DNA from: DATDAH01 sp963823495
GTDB taxonomy: Bacteria > Actinomycetota > Acidimicrobiia > Acidimicrobiales > DATDAH01
Assembly: GCA_963823495.1 (NCBI GenBank)
Contig: CAWGLV010000001.1
Location: 2,480,001-2,544,000 of the forward strand
DNA: 64,000 nucleotides
Direction of reading: 5' to 3'
The notes under the pieces are model-generated. The model saw only the letters and a program-made list of their open reading frames with translations. It made no database searches and was not told the origin of the DNA. Positions 49,279 to 57,080 of the stretch are shown here, in pieces. The position numbers were made by a program, and so were the translations under genes. The number at the start of each line of letters is the position of its first letter. Position 1 is the first letter of the stretch.

Positions 49279-50706
49279 GTGCGGTTCACCGTGATCGGCC
49301 ACGCCTGCCTCCGGATCGAGACGTCCGGGCCGACGATCCTCGTGGACCCCTGGCTGACGGGGTCCTGCTACTGGCGGTCCTGGTGGCACTTCCCGGCCGA
49401 CGCCGATCCCACGCCCGAGTTGCTGTCGCCGGACCACCTGTACCTGACCCACCACCACTTCGACCACTTCCACTACCCGTCGATGCGCCACATCGACAAG
49501 GAGGCCGAGGTCCTCTGCGCCCGCTTCGGCGTGGACGTGATGGCGGGGGAGGTGCGGGAACTGGGGTTCCGGACCGTGACCGAACTCCCCCACGGCGAGG
49601 TCCGGGAGCTGGCCCCCGGGGTCCGGGTGGCCTCCTACCAGTACGGGTTCGACGACACGGCCTTCGTCGTGGCCGACGGGGACACGGTCCTCGCCGACCT
49701 GAACGACTGCAAGATCCGCGGCCGAGCCCTACGCCAGATCGCCGAGGACTTCGGGCCGGTCACGTTCCTGCTCAAGACCCACTCCTGGGCCCAGTCCTAC
49801 CCCCACCTCTACGAGGCGGAGGACCCCGAGGACCTGACCCTGCTGAAGCGCCAGACCTACCTGGACGACTTCGTCGACGCCTGCCGCACCCTCCAGCCCC
49901 GCTACGCCGTCCCCTTCGCCAACATGGTGGCCTTCCTGCACCCCGAGTCCTGGGCGATGAACGCCGAGATGATCACCCCCGACGAGGTCCGTGAAGCCTT
50001 CGACCGGGCCGACGGGATGGACGACACCGAGTTGGTGGCCATGAGCCCCGGCGACGCCTGGTCCGACGAGACGGGCTTCGAGGTGACGGGCACCCGCTGG
50101 TGGGACGACCGCCTCACCCGCATGACCGCGATGGCCGCCGACGTGGGCCCGGCGCTGGCCGCCACCGCGGCCGAGGAGGCGGAACGGACGCTCGAATGGT
50201 CGGCCTTCGAGGCCCACCTCACCGGGTTCCTACGGGCCGTGCCCCGCCCGGCGCTACGGGTGCTGCTCAAGCGCCCCATCGTCTTCGAGGTCCCCGGCGA
50301 CGACCTGCCCTACTGGGTCGTCGACGGCCGCCGACGCAGGGTCTGGCGCCAGGCCACGCCGCCGGCCGACCGGGCCGACCTCATCCGGGTGGCCCCCGCG
50401 GTCCTCGCCGATGCCATCGAGAAGCAGATCCTGCACTTCGTGCACGGTTCGATGCGCATCCGGGTCGCCCTCCGCCCGGGCGGGGTCAACGAGGACCTGG
50501 CCTTCTGGGGCCTGCTCATGATCTGGGAGATCGGCTACCTGCCGGCCCGGAACCTGGCCTCCCGCCGCTTCCTGGAGGCGGCGTGGCGCCGCCGGCGGGA
50601 GGCGTTGGACTCCCTCGGGGCCTTCCGGGGGAGCGGCTCGCCCCTCCGGCGCCTCTCGGAGGGTTTCGCCGCCCCGACCGAGGCCGAGGTCGTCGACGCC
50701 GTCTGA
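49279..50706 (+). CDS. Metallo-beta-lactamase-fold protein (UlaG/CMAH-like)
   Basis: 475 aa from GTG 49279. An MBL domain with LYLTHHHFDHFHYPS as the H-x-H-x-D-H motif variant, and metal ligands later in LLKTHSWAQSYPHLY and VPFANMVAFLHPESW. A ~170-residue C-terminal extension with an SCP2-like segment (DAIEKQILHFVHGSMRIRVALR) is unlike plain UlaG lactonases and resembles the MBL part of CMP-N-acetylneuraminate hydroxylase relatives, without their Rieske domain. The reaction is unknown; cytoplasmic. It converges directly on the GGDEF-EAL gene. Confidence 0.7.
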   Translation: MRFTVIGHACLRIETSGPTILVDPWLTGSCYWRSWWHFPADADPTPELLSPDHLYLTHHHFDHFHYPSMRHIDKEAEVLCARFGVDVMAGEVRELGFRTVTELPHGEVRELAPGVRVASYQYGFDDTAFVVADGDTVLADLNDCKIRGRALRQIAEDFGPVTFLLKTHSWAQSYPHLYEAEDPEDLTLLKRQTYLDDFVDACRTLQPRYAVPFANMVAFLHPESWAMNAEMITPDEVREAFDRADGMDDTELVAMSPGDAWSDETGFEVTGTRWWDDRLTRMTAMAADVGPALAATAAEEAERTLEWSAFEAHLTGFLRAVPRPALRVLLKRPIVFEVPGDDLPYWVVDGRRRRVWRQATPPADRADLIRVAPAVLADAIEKQILHFVHGSMRIRVALRPGGVNEDLAFWGLLMIWEIGYLPARNLASRRFLEAAWRRRREALDSLGAFRGSGSPLRRLSEGFAAPTEAEVVDAV

Positions 50707-52389
50707 TCAGCAGGCGGGGGCCACGGTGCGCATCCTCGGGGTGACCGCTGGCGCGGGCGGCGCCTGGGCCTCCTGGGCGGCGACCCGGTCGGGCCGCCAG
50801 CCCTCGCTGGGCGGCTGGGCCAGGATGCGATCGATGATCGCCGGCGCCTGAGGCTTGCTGTAGAAGTAGCCCTGGGCCATGTGGCACTCCAGCCCGCGCA
50901 GGTGACGGACCTGGTCGGCGGTCTCGACGCCCTCGGCGACGGTCACCATCCCGAGGCCCCGGGCCATGCCCACCACGTGCTCGATGATCGTGGAGTCCTC
51001 ACGGCTCTGGCCGAGACCGTCGACGAAGGACTTGTCGATCTTGACGATGTCCAGGCGGAACTGGCGCAGGAAGCTCAGGGAGGAGAAGCCGGTGCCGAAG
51101 TCGTCCAGCGCCAGGTAGACGCCCAGCTCCTTGGCCTGCCGCAACATCGACCAGGCGGCGTCCACGTCGGCCATGACCGCGCCCTCGGTGATCTCCAGGC
51201 AGATGGTGGCCGGGTCGACACCCGTGTCCTCGAGCACCCCGCGCAGCACGTCACCGAAGTCGGCTTGGGAGAGCTGGCGGGCGGACACGTTGACCGTGAC
51301 CATGAGGGGGGCCTGGTGGTGGTGGGTCGTGGCCCACTCCTGGGCCTGACGGCAGGCCTGCTCCAGCACCCAGGTCCCGACCGGCACGATGAGCCCGGTC
51401 TCCTCGAGCGCGGGAATGAACTCACCGGGGCTGACCATTCCCCGCTCGGGGTCATCCCAACGGATGAGGGCCTCGACCTTGACCATCCGCTGGGTCTGCA
51501 AGGAGACGACCGGCTGGTAGTAGAGGCGGAACTGCTCCTCGGCCAGGGCCTGGCGCAGGCGGCGCTCGGCGGTCGAGGGGGTGATGCGGCTCGCCATGGA
51601 GCGGTCGTAGACCGCCACCTGCCCGCCGCCGCCCATGGCCTTGGCCTTGTACATGGCGGCATCGGCGTCCCGCAGGACGTCATCGGGCTCGGTGCAGTGC
51701 TCCTCGGTGAGCGCCACGCCGACACAGACCGACAACTGGATCTTGTCCTCGCCGACGACGAAGGGCTCCTCGAGGGCCTTGATCACCCGGGCGGCGACCT
51801 GTTCGGCCGCCCGGCCGGTGCCCGCATTGGGACTCACGACCACGAACTCGTCGCCGCCGTAGCGGATCAGGATGTCGTCGGCACCGATGATGTTGCCGAA
51901 ACGCTCGGCCACCTTGCTCATCACCCGATCGCCCATCTCGTGGCCGTAGGTGTCGTTGACCTGCTTGAACCTGTCGAGATCGCAGAAGAACACTGCGACC
52001 CGTCCGCCGTGACGCCGGACCCGTCGGACGATGTCCTCGAAGTGGTCGGTGAGGAAGCGCCGGTTCGGCAGGCCGGTGAGGGCGTCCCGCAGGGACAGCC
52101 GAGCGGTCTCCTTCAAGATCTCCTCGGCCGCCTTGAACCGCCGGAACGCGAAGACCGAGACGCCGAAGGGGACGAGGAGCACCAGGACGAGCAGCGCGGT
52201 GGCGTCGTGAGCCGCCAGCGCCCCATGGACCCGATCCACGGCGTCGGTGGCGACCAGGACGAAGGCCACCACGGCGCAGCCGACCGCGACGGCGAGCAGA
52301 TCTCGCCACTTGTGAGGGTCACCGGACGCAGGGGCCTGTCCCTCCCGCCGTGCCCCGTCGTCGGTCAGCCTCATCGAAGCACCCTCCAC
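50707..52389 (-). CDS. Membrane GGDEF-EAL protein (c-di-GMP metabolism)
   Basis: 560 aa (start ATG 52389 or 52374). Two transmembrane helices (residues ~28-50, 60-80) lead to a GGDEF domain with an intact active site RYGGDEFVVV; no RxxD I-site precedes it, so product inhibition is unlikely. The EAL domain shows KVEALIRWDDPE, ITEGAVM, LDDFGTGFSSL and KIDKSFV with the glutamate and aspartate ligands. Both activities look possible. A Pro/Ala-rich tail ends it. It converges on the MBL-fold gene. Confidence 0.95.
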   Translation of the reverse strand: MEGASMRLTDDGARREGQAPASGDPHKWRDLLAVAVGCAVVAFVLVATDAVDRVHGALAAHDATALLVLVLLVPFGVSVFAFRRFKAAEEILKETARLSLRDALTGLPNRRFLTDHFEDIVRRVRRHGGRVAVFFCDLDRFKQVNDTYGHEMGDRVMSKVAERFGNIIGADDILIRYGGDEFVVVSPNAGTGRAAEQVAARVIKALEEPFVVGEDKIQLSVCVGVALTEEHCTEPDDVLRDADAAMYKAKAMGGGGQVAVYDRSMASRITPSTAERRLRQALAEEQFRLYYQPVVSLQTQRMVKVEALIRWDDPERGMVSPGEFIPALEETGLIVPVGTWVLEQACRQAQEWATTHHHQAPLMVTVNVSARQLSQADFGDVLRGVLEDTGVDPATICLEITEGAVMADVDAAWSMLRQAKELGVYLALDDFGTGFSSLSFLRQFRLDIVKIDKSFVDGLGQSREDSTIIEHVVGMARGLGMVTVAEGVETADQVRHLRGLECHMAQGYFYSKPQAPAIIDRILAQPPSEGWRPDRVAAQEAQAPPAPAVTPRMRTVAPAC

Positions 52390-52464
52390 CGGCCGGTGGG
52401 CCGTCTACCCAACCGGACCGCTGGGTCCCCCGTCGGCCGGAGCCGGCGCTCCTTGAGGCGTGCT

Positions 52465-53139
52465 TCAGTCGGCGATGAAGCCCAGGGCGGCGGCCAGGAA
52501 ACCCATGGCGCTGGGCGTCCGAGCGTGATCGACCCCCCGGAGCTCGACGAGCCGGGCATCGGGGAGACCGGCGACCAGACGAGCCGCCGGCGCCACGTGG
52601 TCGCGATCGCCCAGCACGACCAGCACCGGCAGGGTGACCCGGCCGAGATCGGCCTCGGTCAACGGGGCCCGGGGGCGACGCAGACAGGCCACGAAGGCGG
52701 CGCGATCGGTGCCTGACGCCGAGGCCAGGTCGACGAGGTGGCGCACGACGGGCGACTCGGGCAGGGCGTCCCCGGCCTCGATCAGGGTGGCCACCGGTTC
52801 GGGGTCGGGCGGTGCGAACTGGTCGTCGCCGATACCCGCGAGCACCAGGCGTCGGAACCGATCCGGCGCCGCCACGGCCACCTGCAACAAGGTCGCGGCA
52901 CCGAGAGAGAACCCGATCCCGTCCACCGGCTCATCCGGTAGCTGGCCGGCGAGGTGGTCCGCCAGGGCCGAGTACGCCGCCGGGTCGTGAGGCTTGGGCG
53001 CCTCGCCATGGCCCAGGAGGTCGACCGCGGTCGCGGTACGGCCCTCATCCGCGAGCAGGTCCAGCCACCCGGCCTCCTCCCAGGTCAGACGGCCAGAGCC
53101 GGCGAATCCATGGGCCAGGACGACGGGGGGCGGGTTCAT
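52465..53139 (-). CDS. Alpha/beta hydrolase
   Basis: 224 aa. VVLAHGFAGSGRLTWE (oxyanion), nucleophile GIGFSLGAATLL (G-F-S-L-G), aspartate in VLGDRDHVAP and histidine in RGVDHARTP. Typical of small cytoplasmic esterases/lipases or MenH-like enzymes. It follows four bases upstream of the GT4 stop, in the same direction, so both could be in one transcript. Confidence 0.85.
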   Translation of the reverse strand: MNPPPVVLAHGFAGSGRLTWEEAGWLDLLADEGRTATAVDLLGHGEAPKPHDPAAYSALADHLAGQLPDEPVDGIGFSLGAATLLQVAVAAPDRFRRLVLAGIGDDQFAPPDPEPVATLIEAGDALPESPVVRHLVDLASASGTDRAAFVACLRRPRAPLTEADLGRVTLPVLVVLGDRDHVAPAARLVAGLPDARLVELRGVDHARTPSAMGFLAAALGFIAD

Positions 53140-53143
53140 GACC

Positions 53144-54448
53144 TCAGGGCCGGCGGCGGTGACGCAGGGCCTCGTCGGCCAGCGCCCGGAGCGTCTGGAG
53201 CGCGGTGGACTCCCAGGTCAAGGTGCGCGCCCGGGCCCTCGCCCCCTCACCCAGACGCTCCCGCAGGGAGGTGTCGCCCAGCACCGCACCGAGGTGCAGG
53301 GCCAGCTCGCGCTCGTCGTCGGCCAGCAGGCCGCCGACGCCGTCCTCCACCGCGTCGACGTGGCCCGAGATCCGCGTGGCCACGGCCGGGGTGGCGCAGG
53401 CCGCCGCCTCGGTGAGGGTCATGCCCCACCCCTCGTGGCTGGAGGCGCTGGCCACCACCCAGGCGCGACGGTAGAGGTCGACCAGGCCGTCGTCGTCGAC
53501 CCGGCCCGCGAAGTCGACCCAGCTCTCGGCATCCAGTTGCCGCACCAGGGCGTCCAAGGGCGGGCGCTCGAAGCCCTCACCCACGATGGTCAGCCGAGCG
53601 TCCGGGACCTGCTCGCGGACCTGCTGCATGGTCCGGATGAGCACGTCGAAGTGCTTCACGGGCACCAGGCGGCCGACGGCGACCACCAGCGGCTCCGGTG
53701 CCCGATCGCCCCCCGGCCGGAACCGGGGATCGATCCCCGGGGCGACCACGTCGACGCGTTCGGGTCGGAAACCCAACTTCTGGACCATCTCCTGCTTCGA
53801 GGACTCCGACAGGGTGACGACCCGGCTACGGCGGTAGAGCGGTGGAGCCAGGCGGGACTCGACCAACTCGCCGACGCCGGCCAGCTTCGGGGGGAGGACC
53901 ATCTTCCACATGGCGCCGTGCACGTGGTGGAGCCAGGTCACGCGAGGGCCGCGGCACCACAACGGCGACAGGAACGGCATCCCGTTCCAGATCTCGACCA
54001 GCCCGTCCCGGGGCCCGTGGCGCCCGGTCGCCTCGGCCACCGCGGCCCGGGGGAAGACCAGGTAGCGGCCGGCTCGGCGGATGACCTGATAACCGTCGCG
54101 GCCTCCCTCGGACGGGTGTCCCTGGGCGTAGGAGGTCCGCATGGTGACGTCGATGCCGGCCTCGGCCCAGAGCCGGGCGATCTCGGCCGCGTGCACCTCC
54201 GAGCCCCCGGCCTCGACGTCGGCCAGGTCACGCCAGGCGAGGACATGGATCCGCCGGAGCCCGGAAGACGCCGCGAGATCGCCGAGCTTGGCCCGGCTGT
54301 CGGTGTCGATGGGAGCCTCCAGAGCATCCGAGGGGCCTGGCTGGGAAGCGGCCAGGGCGTGCGACCTCCGTATGCTAATTGCCGCGAGCCGGACGTCACC
54401 TCTTCGTCGCGGCCCGTATCCGACCGATGGAGCCGGTGAGCCCTTCAT
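53144..54448 (-). CDS. Glycosyltransferase family 4 (GT-B)
   Basis: 434 aa if ATG 54448 is right; the conserved part starts at RRIHVLAWRDLADVEAGGSEVHAAEIARLWAEAG, so ~60 residues of low-complexity N-terminus may be spurious. GT-B core with VTLSESSKQEMV, VAPGIDPRFRPG, VAVGRLVPVKHFDVLIRTM and the donor-site SSHEGWGMTLTEAAACATPAVAT (E-x7-E). It transfers a sugar from a nucleotide donor in the cytoplasm. Divergent from the GT2 gene, and the two ATGs overlap at CATG 54446-54449 if this start holds. Confidence 0.85.
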   Translation of the reverse strand: MKGSPAPSVGYGPRRRGDVRLAAISIRRSHALAASQPGPSDALEAPIDTDSRAKLGDLAASSGLRRIHVLAWRDLADVEAGGSEVHAAEIARLWAEAGIDVTMRTSYAQGHPSEGGRDGYQVIRRAGRYLVFPRAAVAEATGRHGPRDGLVEIWNGMPFLSPLWCRGPRVTWLHHVHGAMWKMVLPPKLAGVGELVESRLAPPLYRRSRVVTLSESSKQEMVQKLGFRPERVDVVAPGIDPRFRPGGDRAPEPLVVAVGRLVPVKHFDVLIRTMQQVREQVPDARLTIVGEGFERPPLDALVRQLDAESWVDFAGRVDDDGLVDLYRRAWVVASASSHEGWGMTLTEAAACATPAVATRISGHVDAVEDGVGGLLADDERELALHLGAVLGDTSLRERLGEGARARARTLTWESTALQTLRALADEALRHRRRP

Positions 54449-55148
54449 GACCCCCCAGTCCTTGACCATCGTGATGCCGGTCTACAACGAGGCCGCCACG
54501 CTCCGGACCGCGCTCGAGCGCCTGTTGGCCGTCGACCTGCCGGTCGGGCGCGAGATCGTCATCGTCGACGACGGCTCCACGGACGACTGCATGGCCACGA
54601 TCGAGGACCTGGTTGCCGCCGACGACGCGATCCGCAGCCTCCGACAGGAGCCGAACCAGGGCAAGGGCGCCGCGCTGCAGCGGGGCTTCGACGCGGCCAC
54701 GGGGGACCTCCTCACGATCCTCGACGCCGATCTCGAGTACGACCCGACCGATTTCGTCGCCCTCCTGCAGCCGGTGCTGCACGAGGACGCCCGGGTCGTC
54801 TACGGCACGCGGTCCTTCGGCAGCAACGCCGCCTATTCGTTCTGGTACGTCATGGGCAACAAGCTGGTGGCCTTCTGGGCCAGTTTCCTCTACAACGCCT
54901 GGCTCTCCGACGTGGAGACCTGCCTCAAGCTGGCGCCCACCGAGCTCTGGCGGGACATCGAGTTCCGGGCCTCCGGCTTCGGCATCGAGGCCGAGGTCAC
55001 CGGCGGCCTCCTCCGGCGAGGCGAGCGCATCTACGAGGTGCCCATAAGCTACCGGGCCCGGAGCCGCGAGGAGGGCAAGAAGATCACCTGGCTCGACGGC
55101 GTGGACGCCCTGTGGATCCTGCTGCGCATCCGCGTGCTGGGCCGATGA
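54447..55148 (+). CDS. Glycosyltransferase family 2 (polyprenyl-phosphate sugar synthase-like)
   Basis: 233 aa. VMPVYNEAATLRTALERLL opens the GT-A fold; IVDDGSTDDC, GKGAALQRGFDAATGDLLTILDADLEYDP (D-x-D) and the C-terminal EVPISYRARSREEGKKITWLDGVDALW (R-x-R/E-G-K) mark it as a dolichol-phosphate mannose/glucose synthase-type enzyme. It lacks a C-terminal membrane domain. It would make polyprenyl-phosphate sugar for GT-C enzymes such as the AftD homologue downstream. Coupled to the SGNH lipoprotein by a 4-base overlap. Confidence 0.92.
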   Translation: MTPQSLTIVMPVYNEAATLRTALERLLAVDLPVGREIVIVDDGSTDDCMATIEDLVAADDAIRSLRQEPNQGKGAALQRGFDAATGDLLTILDADLEYDPTDFVALLQPVLHEDARVVYGTRSFGSNAAYSFWYVMGNKLVAFWASFLYNAWLSDVETCLKLAPTELWRDIEFRASGFGIEAEVTGGLLRRGERIYEVPISYRARSREEGKKITWLDGVDALWILLRIRVLGR

Positions 55149-56056
55149 CGGCCGGACGCGCTCGCCGGGCCCTGCCGGCGGCGACACTGGCCATCGCCCT
55201 CCTGGTGGCCGCGTGCGGCTCCCCTGCACCCGGGAGCACGGCCGCGGCAGCCGACATCGGGGAGACCGCAGCCGACGTCGGGCAGCCCGAGGCCGACATC
55301 GGGGAGCCGGAGGCCGACATCGGGGAGACCGCGCCCGCCTCGGCTGGCGACGAGCGCCGGCCGACCGCCGAGCAGCCGCTACGCGTGCTCATGGCCGGCG
55401 ACTCGCTCCTGGCCGACCTCTCCCTGGCCATCGCCTCCACGGTGCAGGACGGGGGTCGGGCGGTGGCGCGGCTGGCCGAGGAGCCCAGCGTCCCCCGCGA
55501 CGATGCCACCCGGCGTCGGTGGCGCCAACGCCTGGCCCGCTTCGACCCCGAGGTCATCGTGATCCTCATCGGCGTGTGGGAGGCCATGGCCACCGGCGCG
55601 CCAGGGCGATACCCGCTCGGCTCGACCGCGTGGGAACGGACCTATCGCCAGCGCCTGCTCGACCCCTACCTCGAGCTGCTCACCAGTCGGGGGGCGAAGG
55701 TGGTGTGGATCGGCATGCCCCCGGTCCTCAACCCGCGGCGACAACGGGGGTTCACGGCGATGAACCGGGCCGTTCGGCACCTGGCCGAGCAGTCGACGGA
55801 CCTCACCTATGTGCCCGGCGACCGGATCCTGGCCCGGCCCAACGGGAGCTGGACGGCCTTCCTGCCCGGGCCTCAGGGCAACCCCCAGCGGGTCCGCCGC
55901 GTCGACACCACCCACCTCTGTGCCTGGGGTGCGGTTCGTCTCGCCCGGCCCGTGCTACGGCACCTCCAGCGCCAGTGGGCCATCCCCCTCGCGCCGAACT
56001 GGCCGTACCGCAACTGGCGCTGGGTGTTCCCGCGGAGCCAGTGCCCGCCCCGCTAG
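55145..56056 (+). CDS. SGNH-hydrolase-like (DUF459-type) lipoprotein with heptapeptide repeats
   Basis: 303 aa from ATG 55145. Lipoprotein signal TLAIALLVAACGS (cysteine 26), then four seven-residue repeats (ADIGETA, ADVGQPE, ADIGEPE, ADIGETA) as a flexible spacer, then an SGNH-type domain: VLMAGDSLLADLSLAI (GDS block), VILIGVWEAM (the G-x-N position is G-V-W), VWIGMPPVL and DTTHLCAWG (D-x-x-H). It sits on the outer face and probably deacylates or transacylates a wall glycan. Paralogue of the partial gene at 63532. Confidence 0.8.
   Translation: MTAGRARRALPAATLAIALLVAACGSPAPGSTAAAADIGETAADVGQPEADIGEPEADIGETAPASAGDERRPTAEQPLRVLMAGDSLLADLSLAIASTVQDGGRAVARLAEEPSVPRDDATRRRWRQRLARFDPEVIVILIGVWEAMATGAPGRYPLGSTAWERTYRQRLLDPYLELLTSRGAKVVWIGMPPVLNPRRQRGFTAMNRAVRHLAEQSTDLTYVPGDRILARPNGSWTAFLPGPQGNPQRVRRVDTTHLCAWGAVRLARPVLRHLQRQWAIPLAPNWPYRNWRWVFPRSQCPPR
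55250..55333 (+). repeat. Four tandem 21-bp repeats
   Basis: Units at 55250, 55271, 55292 and 55313, each coding for A-D-I/V-G-x-x-x. In-frame 21-bp units could expand or contract without frameshift, changing the spacer length of the SGNH lipoprotein. Confidence 0.85.
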
Positions 56057-56060
56057 CCGG

Positions 56061-57080
56061 CTAGGGACACCGGTCACCGATGGCGAAACCCTCGGGCAGG
56101 AGCCCGGGAAGCGCGGCGCTGAGGGCGTCGGACCCGGTCGCGTTGAGATGGTGGGTGTCGGCGAACCAGGAGTCGTCGGGCGCGAGGTCGTGCAGGTCGA
56201 TGAACGCCGCACCGTTCTCGGTCGCCAGGCGTTCGGCGAGGCCCAGGAACTCCTCGTACTGCGCCCGGCCACCCGGGTGCAGGTCGACGTAGTCCTCGGT
56301 CACCGGCAGGACCACCACCGCGGCGCCCACACCGCGCTCGGCCAGACCGCCGAGCAGCTCGTCGGCGGCTGCGGTCTGGTCGCCCCCGAGCTCGAAGTCG
56401 TTGAGCAGCTCGTTCTGAGCGAAGCGCTCGGTCAGCGGTGACGGCTGATAGCTCAGCTCACGACGGGACAGACCCTGGCCATCGGGGCCGAGCAACCCGT
56501 CCAGCCCGGTGGCATCGAGTCGGGGCTCGGACTCGCCGTCCCGCCAGCGGCCGATGCCGTCCCAGAGGACCTCGGGGTCTCGGATCTCGTTGCGGTAGCG
56601 GAAGAGGTCGAGGGACCGGAGCAACGGGGCCTGGAGCCTCCCGAACAGGTCGTCGCGGGTAAGGGGGGCCTCGTCGTAGGCCGCCAGCGCCGAGCGGCCG
56701 ATCGCCGCCGAGTCGTTCAGGTCGAAGCTGGAGAGGCCGAGCACGACCCCGTCGGGGGACACGCGGGGGTCGACCTCGTCGAGGACCCAACGTTCCAGCA
56801 GCGCAGGCGTGGCGGCGTCCAGGGCCGCGTTGTAGGTCCGCCGGCCCTCGCTGTCCGCGGCGGCGAAGGCCGCGGGGTCCATGCCGTCCCGGGTCATCGA
56901 GTTCCCGGCGAACACCAGGTCCACACAGTCACGGGCATCGAGCTGGGCCACCTTCACCGTGGTGGTGTCGTCGGTCCACAACGGGGGCTCGGGTAGGTGG
57001 GGGGCGATGGCCCGGGCCCCGATCTCGGCCAGCACGAGGACCGCCACGAAGACCGCCGCCCCGATGGCGAGGCGCTTCAC
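56061..57080 (-). CDS. Membrane-anchored SGNH-fold protein
   Basis: 339 aa from GTG 57080. One N-terminal helix (LAIGAAVFVAVLVLAEIGARAI) anchors an extracytoplasmic domain starting CVDLVFAGNSMTRDGMDP (S in G-N-S) with YNAALDAATP, VVLGLSSFDLNDS, VVVLPVTEDYVD and DTHHLNATGSDALS (D-x-x-H). This is an SGNH fold like AlgX/PatB-type O-acyltransferases. Its start overlaps the AftD stop by 4 bases, so it is co-translated and may decorate the same polymer. Confidence 0.75.
   Translation of the reverse strand: MKRLAIGAAVFVAVLVLAEIGARAIAPHLPEPPLWTDDTTTVKVAQLDARDCVDLVFAGNSMTRDGMDPAAFAAADSEGRRTYNAALDAATPALLERWVLDEVDPRVSPDGVVLGLSSFDLNDSAAIGRSALAAYDEAPLTRDDLFGRLQAPLLRSLDLFRYRNEIRDPEVLWDGIGRWRDGESEPRLDATGLDGLLGPDGQGLSRRELSYQPSPLTERFAQNELLNDFELGGDQTAAADELLGGLAERGVGAAVVVLPVTEDYVDLHPGGRAQYEEFLGLAERLATENGAAFIDLHDLAPDDSWFADTHHLNATGSDALSAALPGLLPEGFAIGDRCP

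Noticed and set aside
50881..52716. 611-codon plus-strand frame opposite the GGDEF-EAL gene
   Set aside because: Shadow; the minus strand carries intact GGDEF and EAL active-site motifs.
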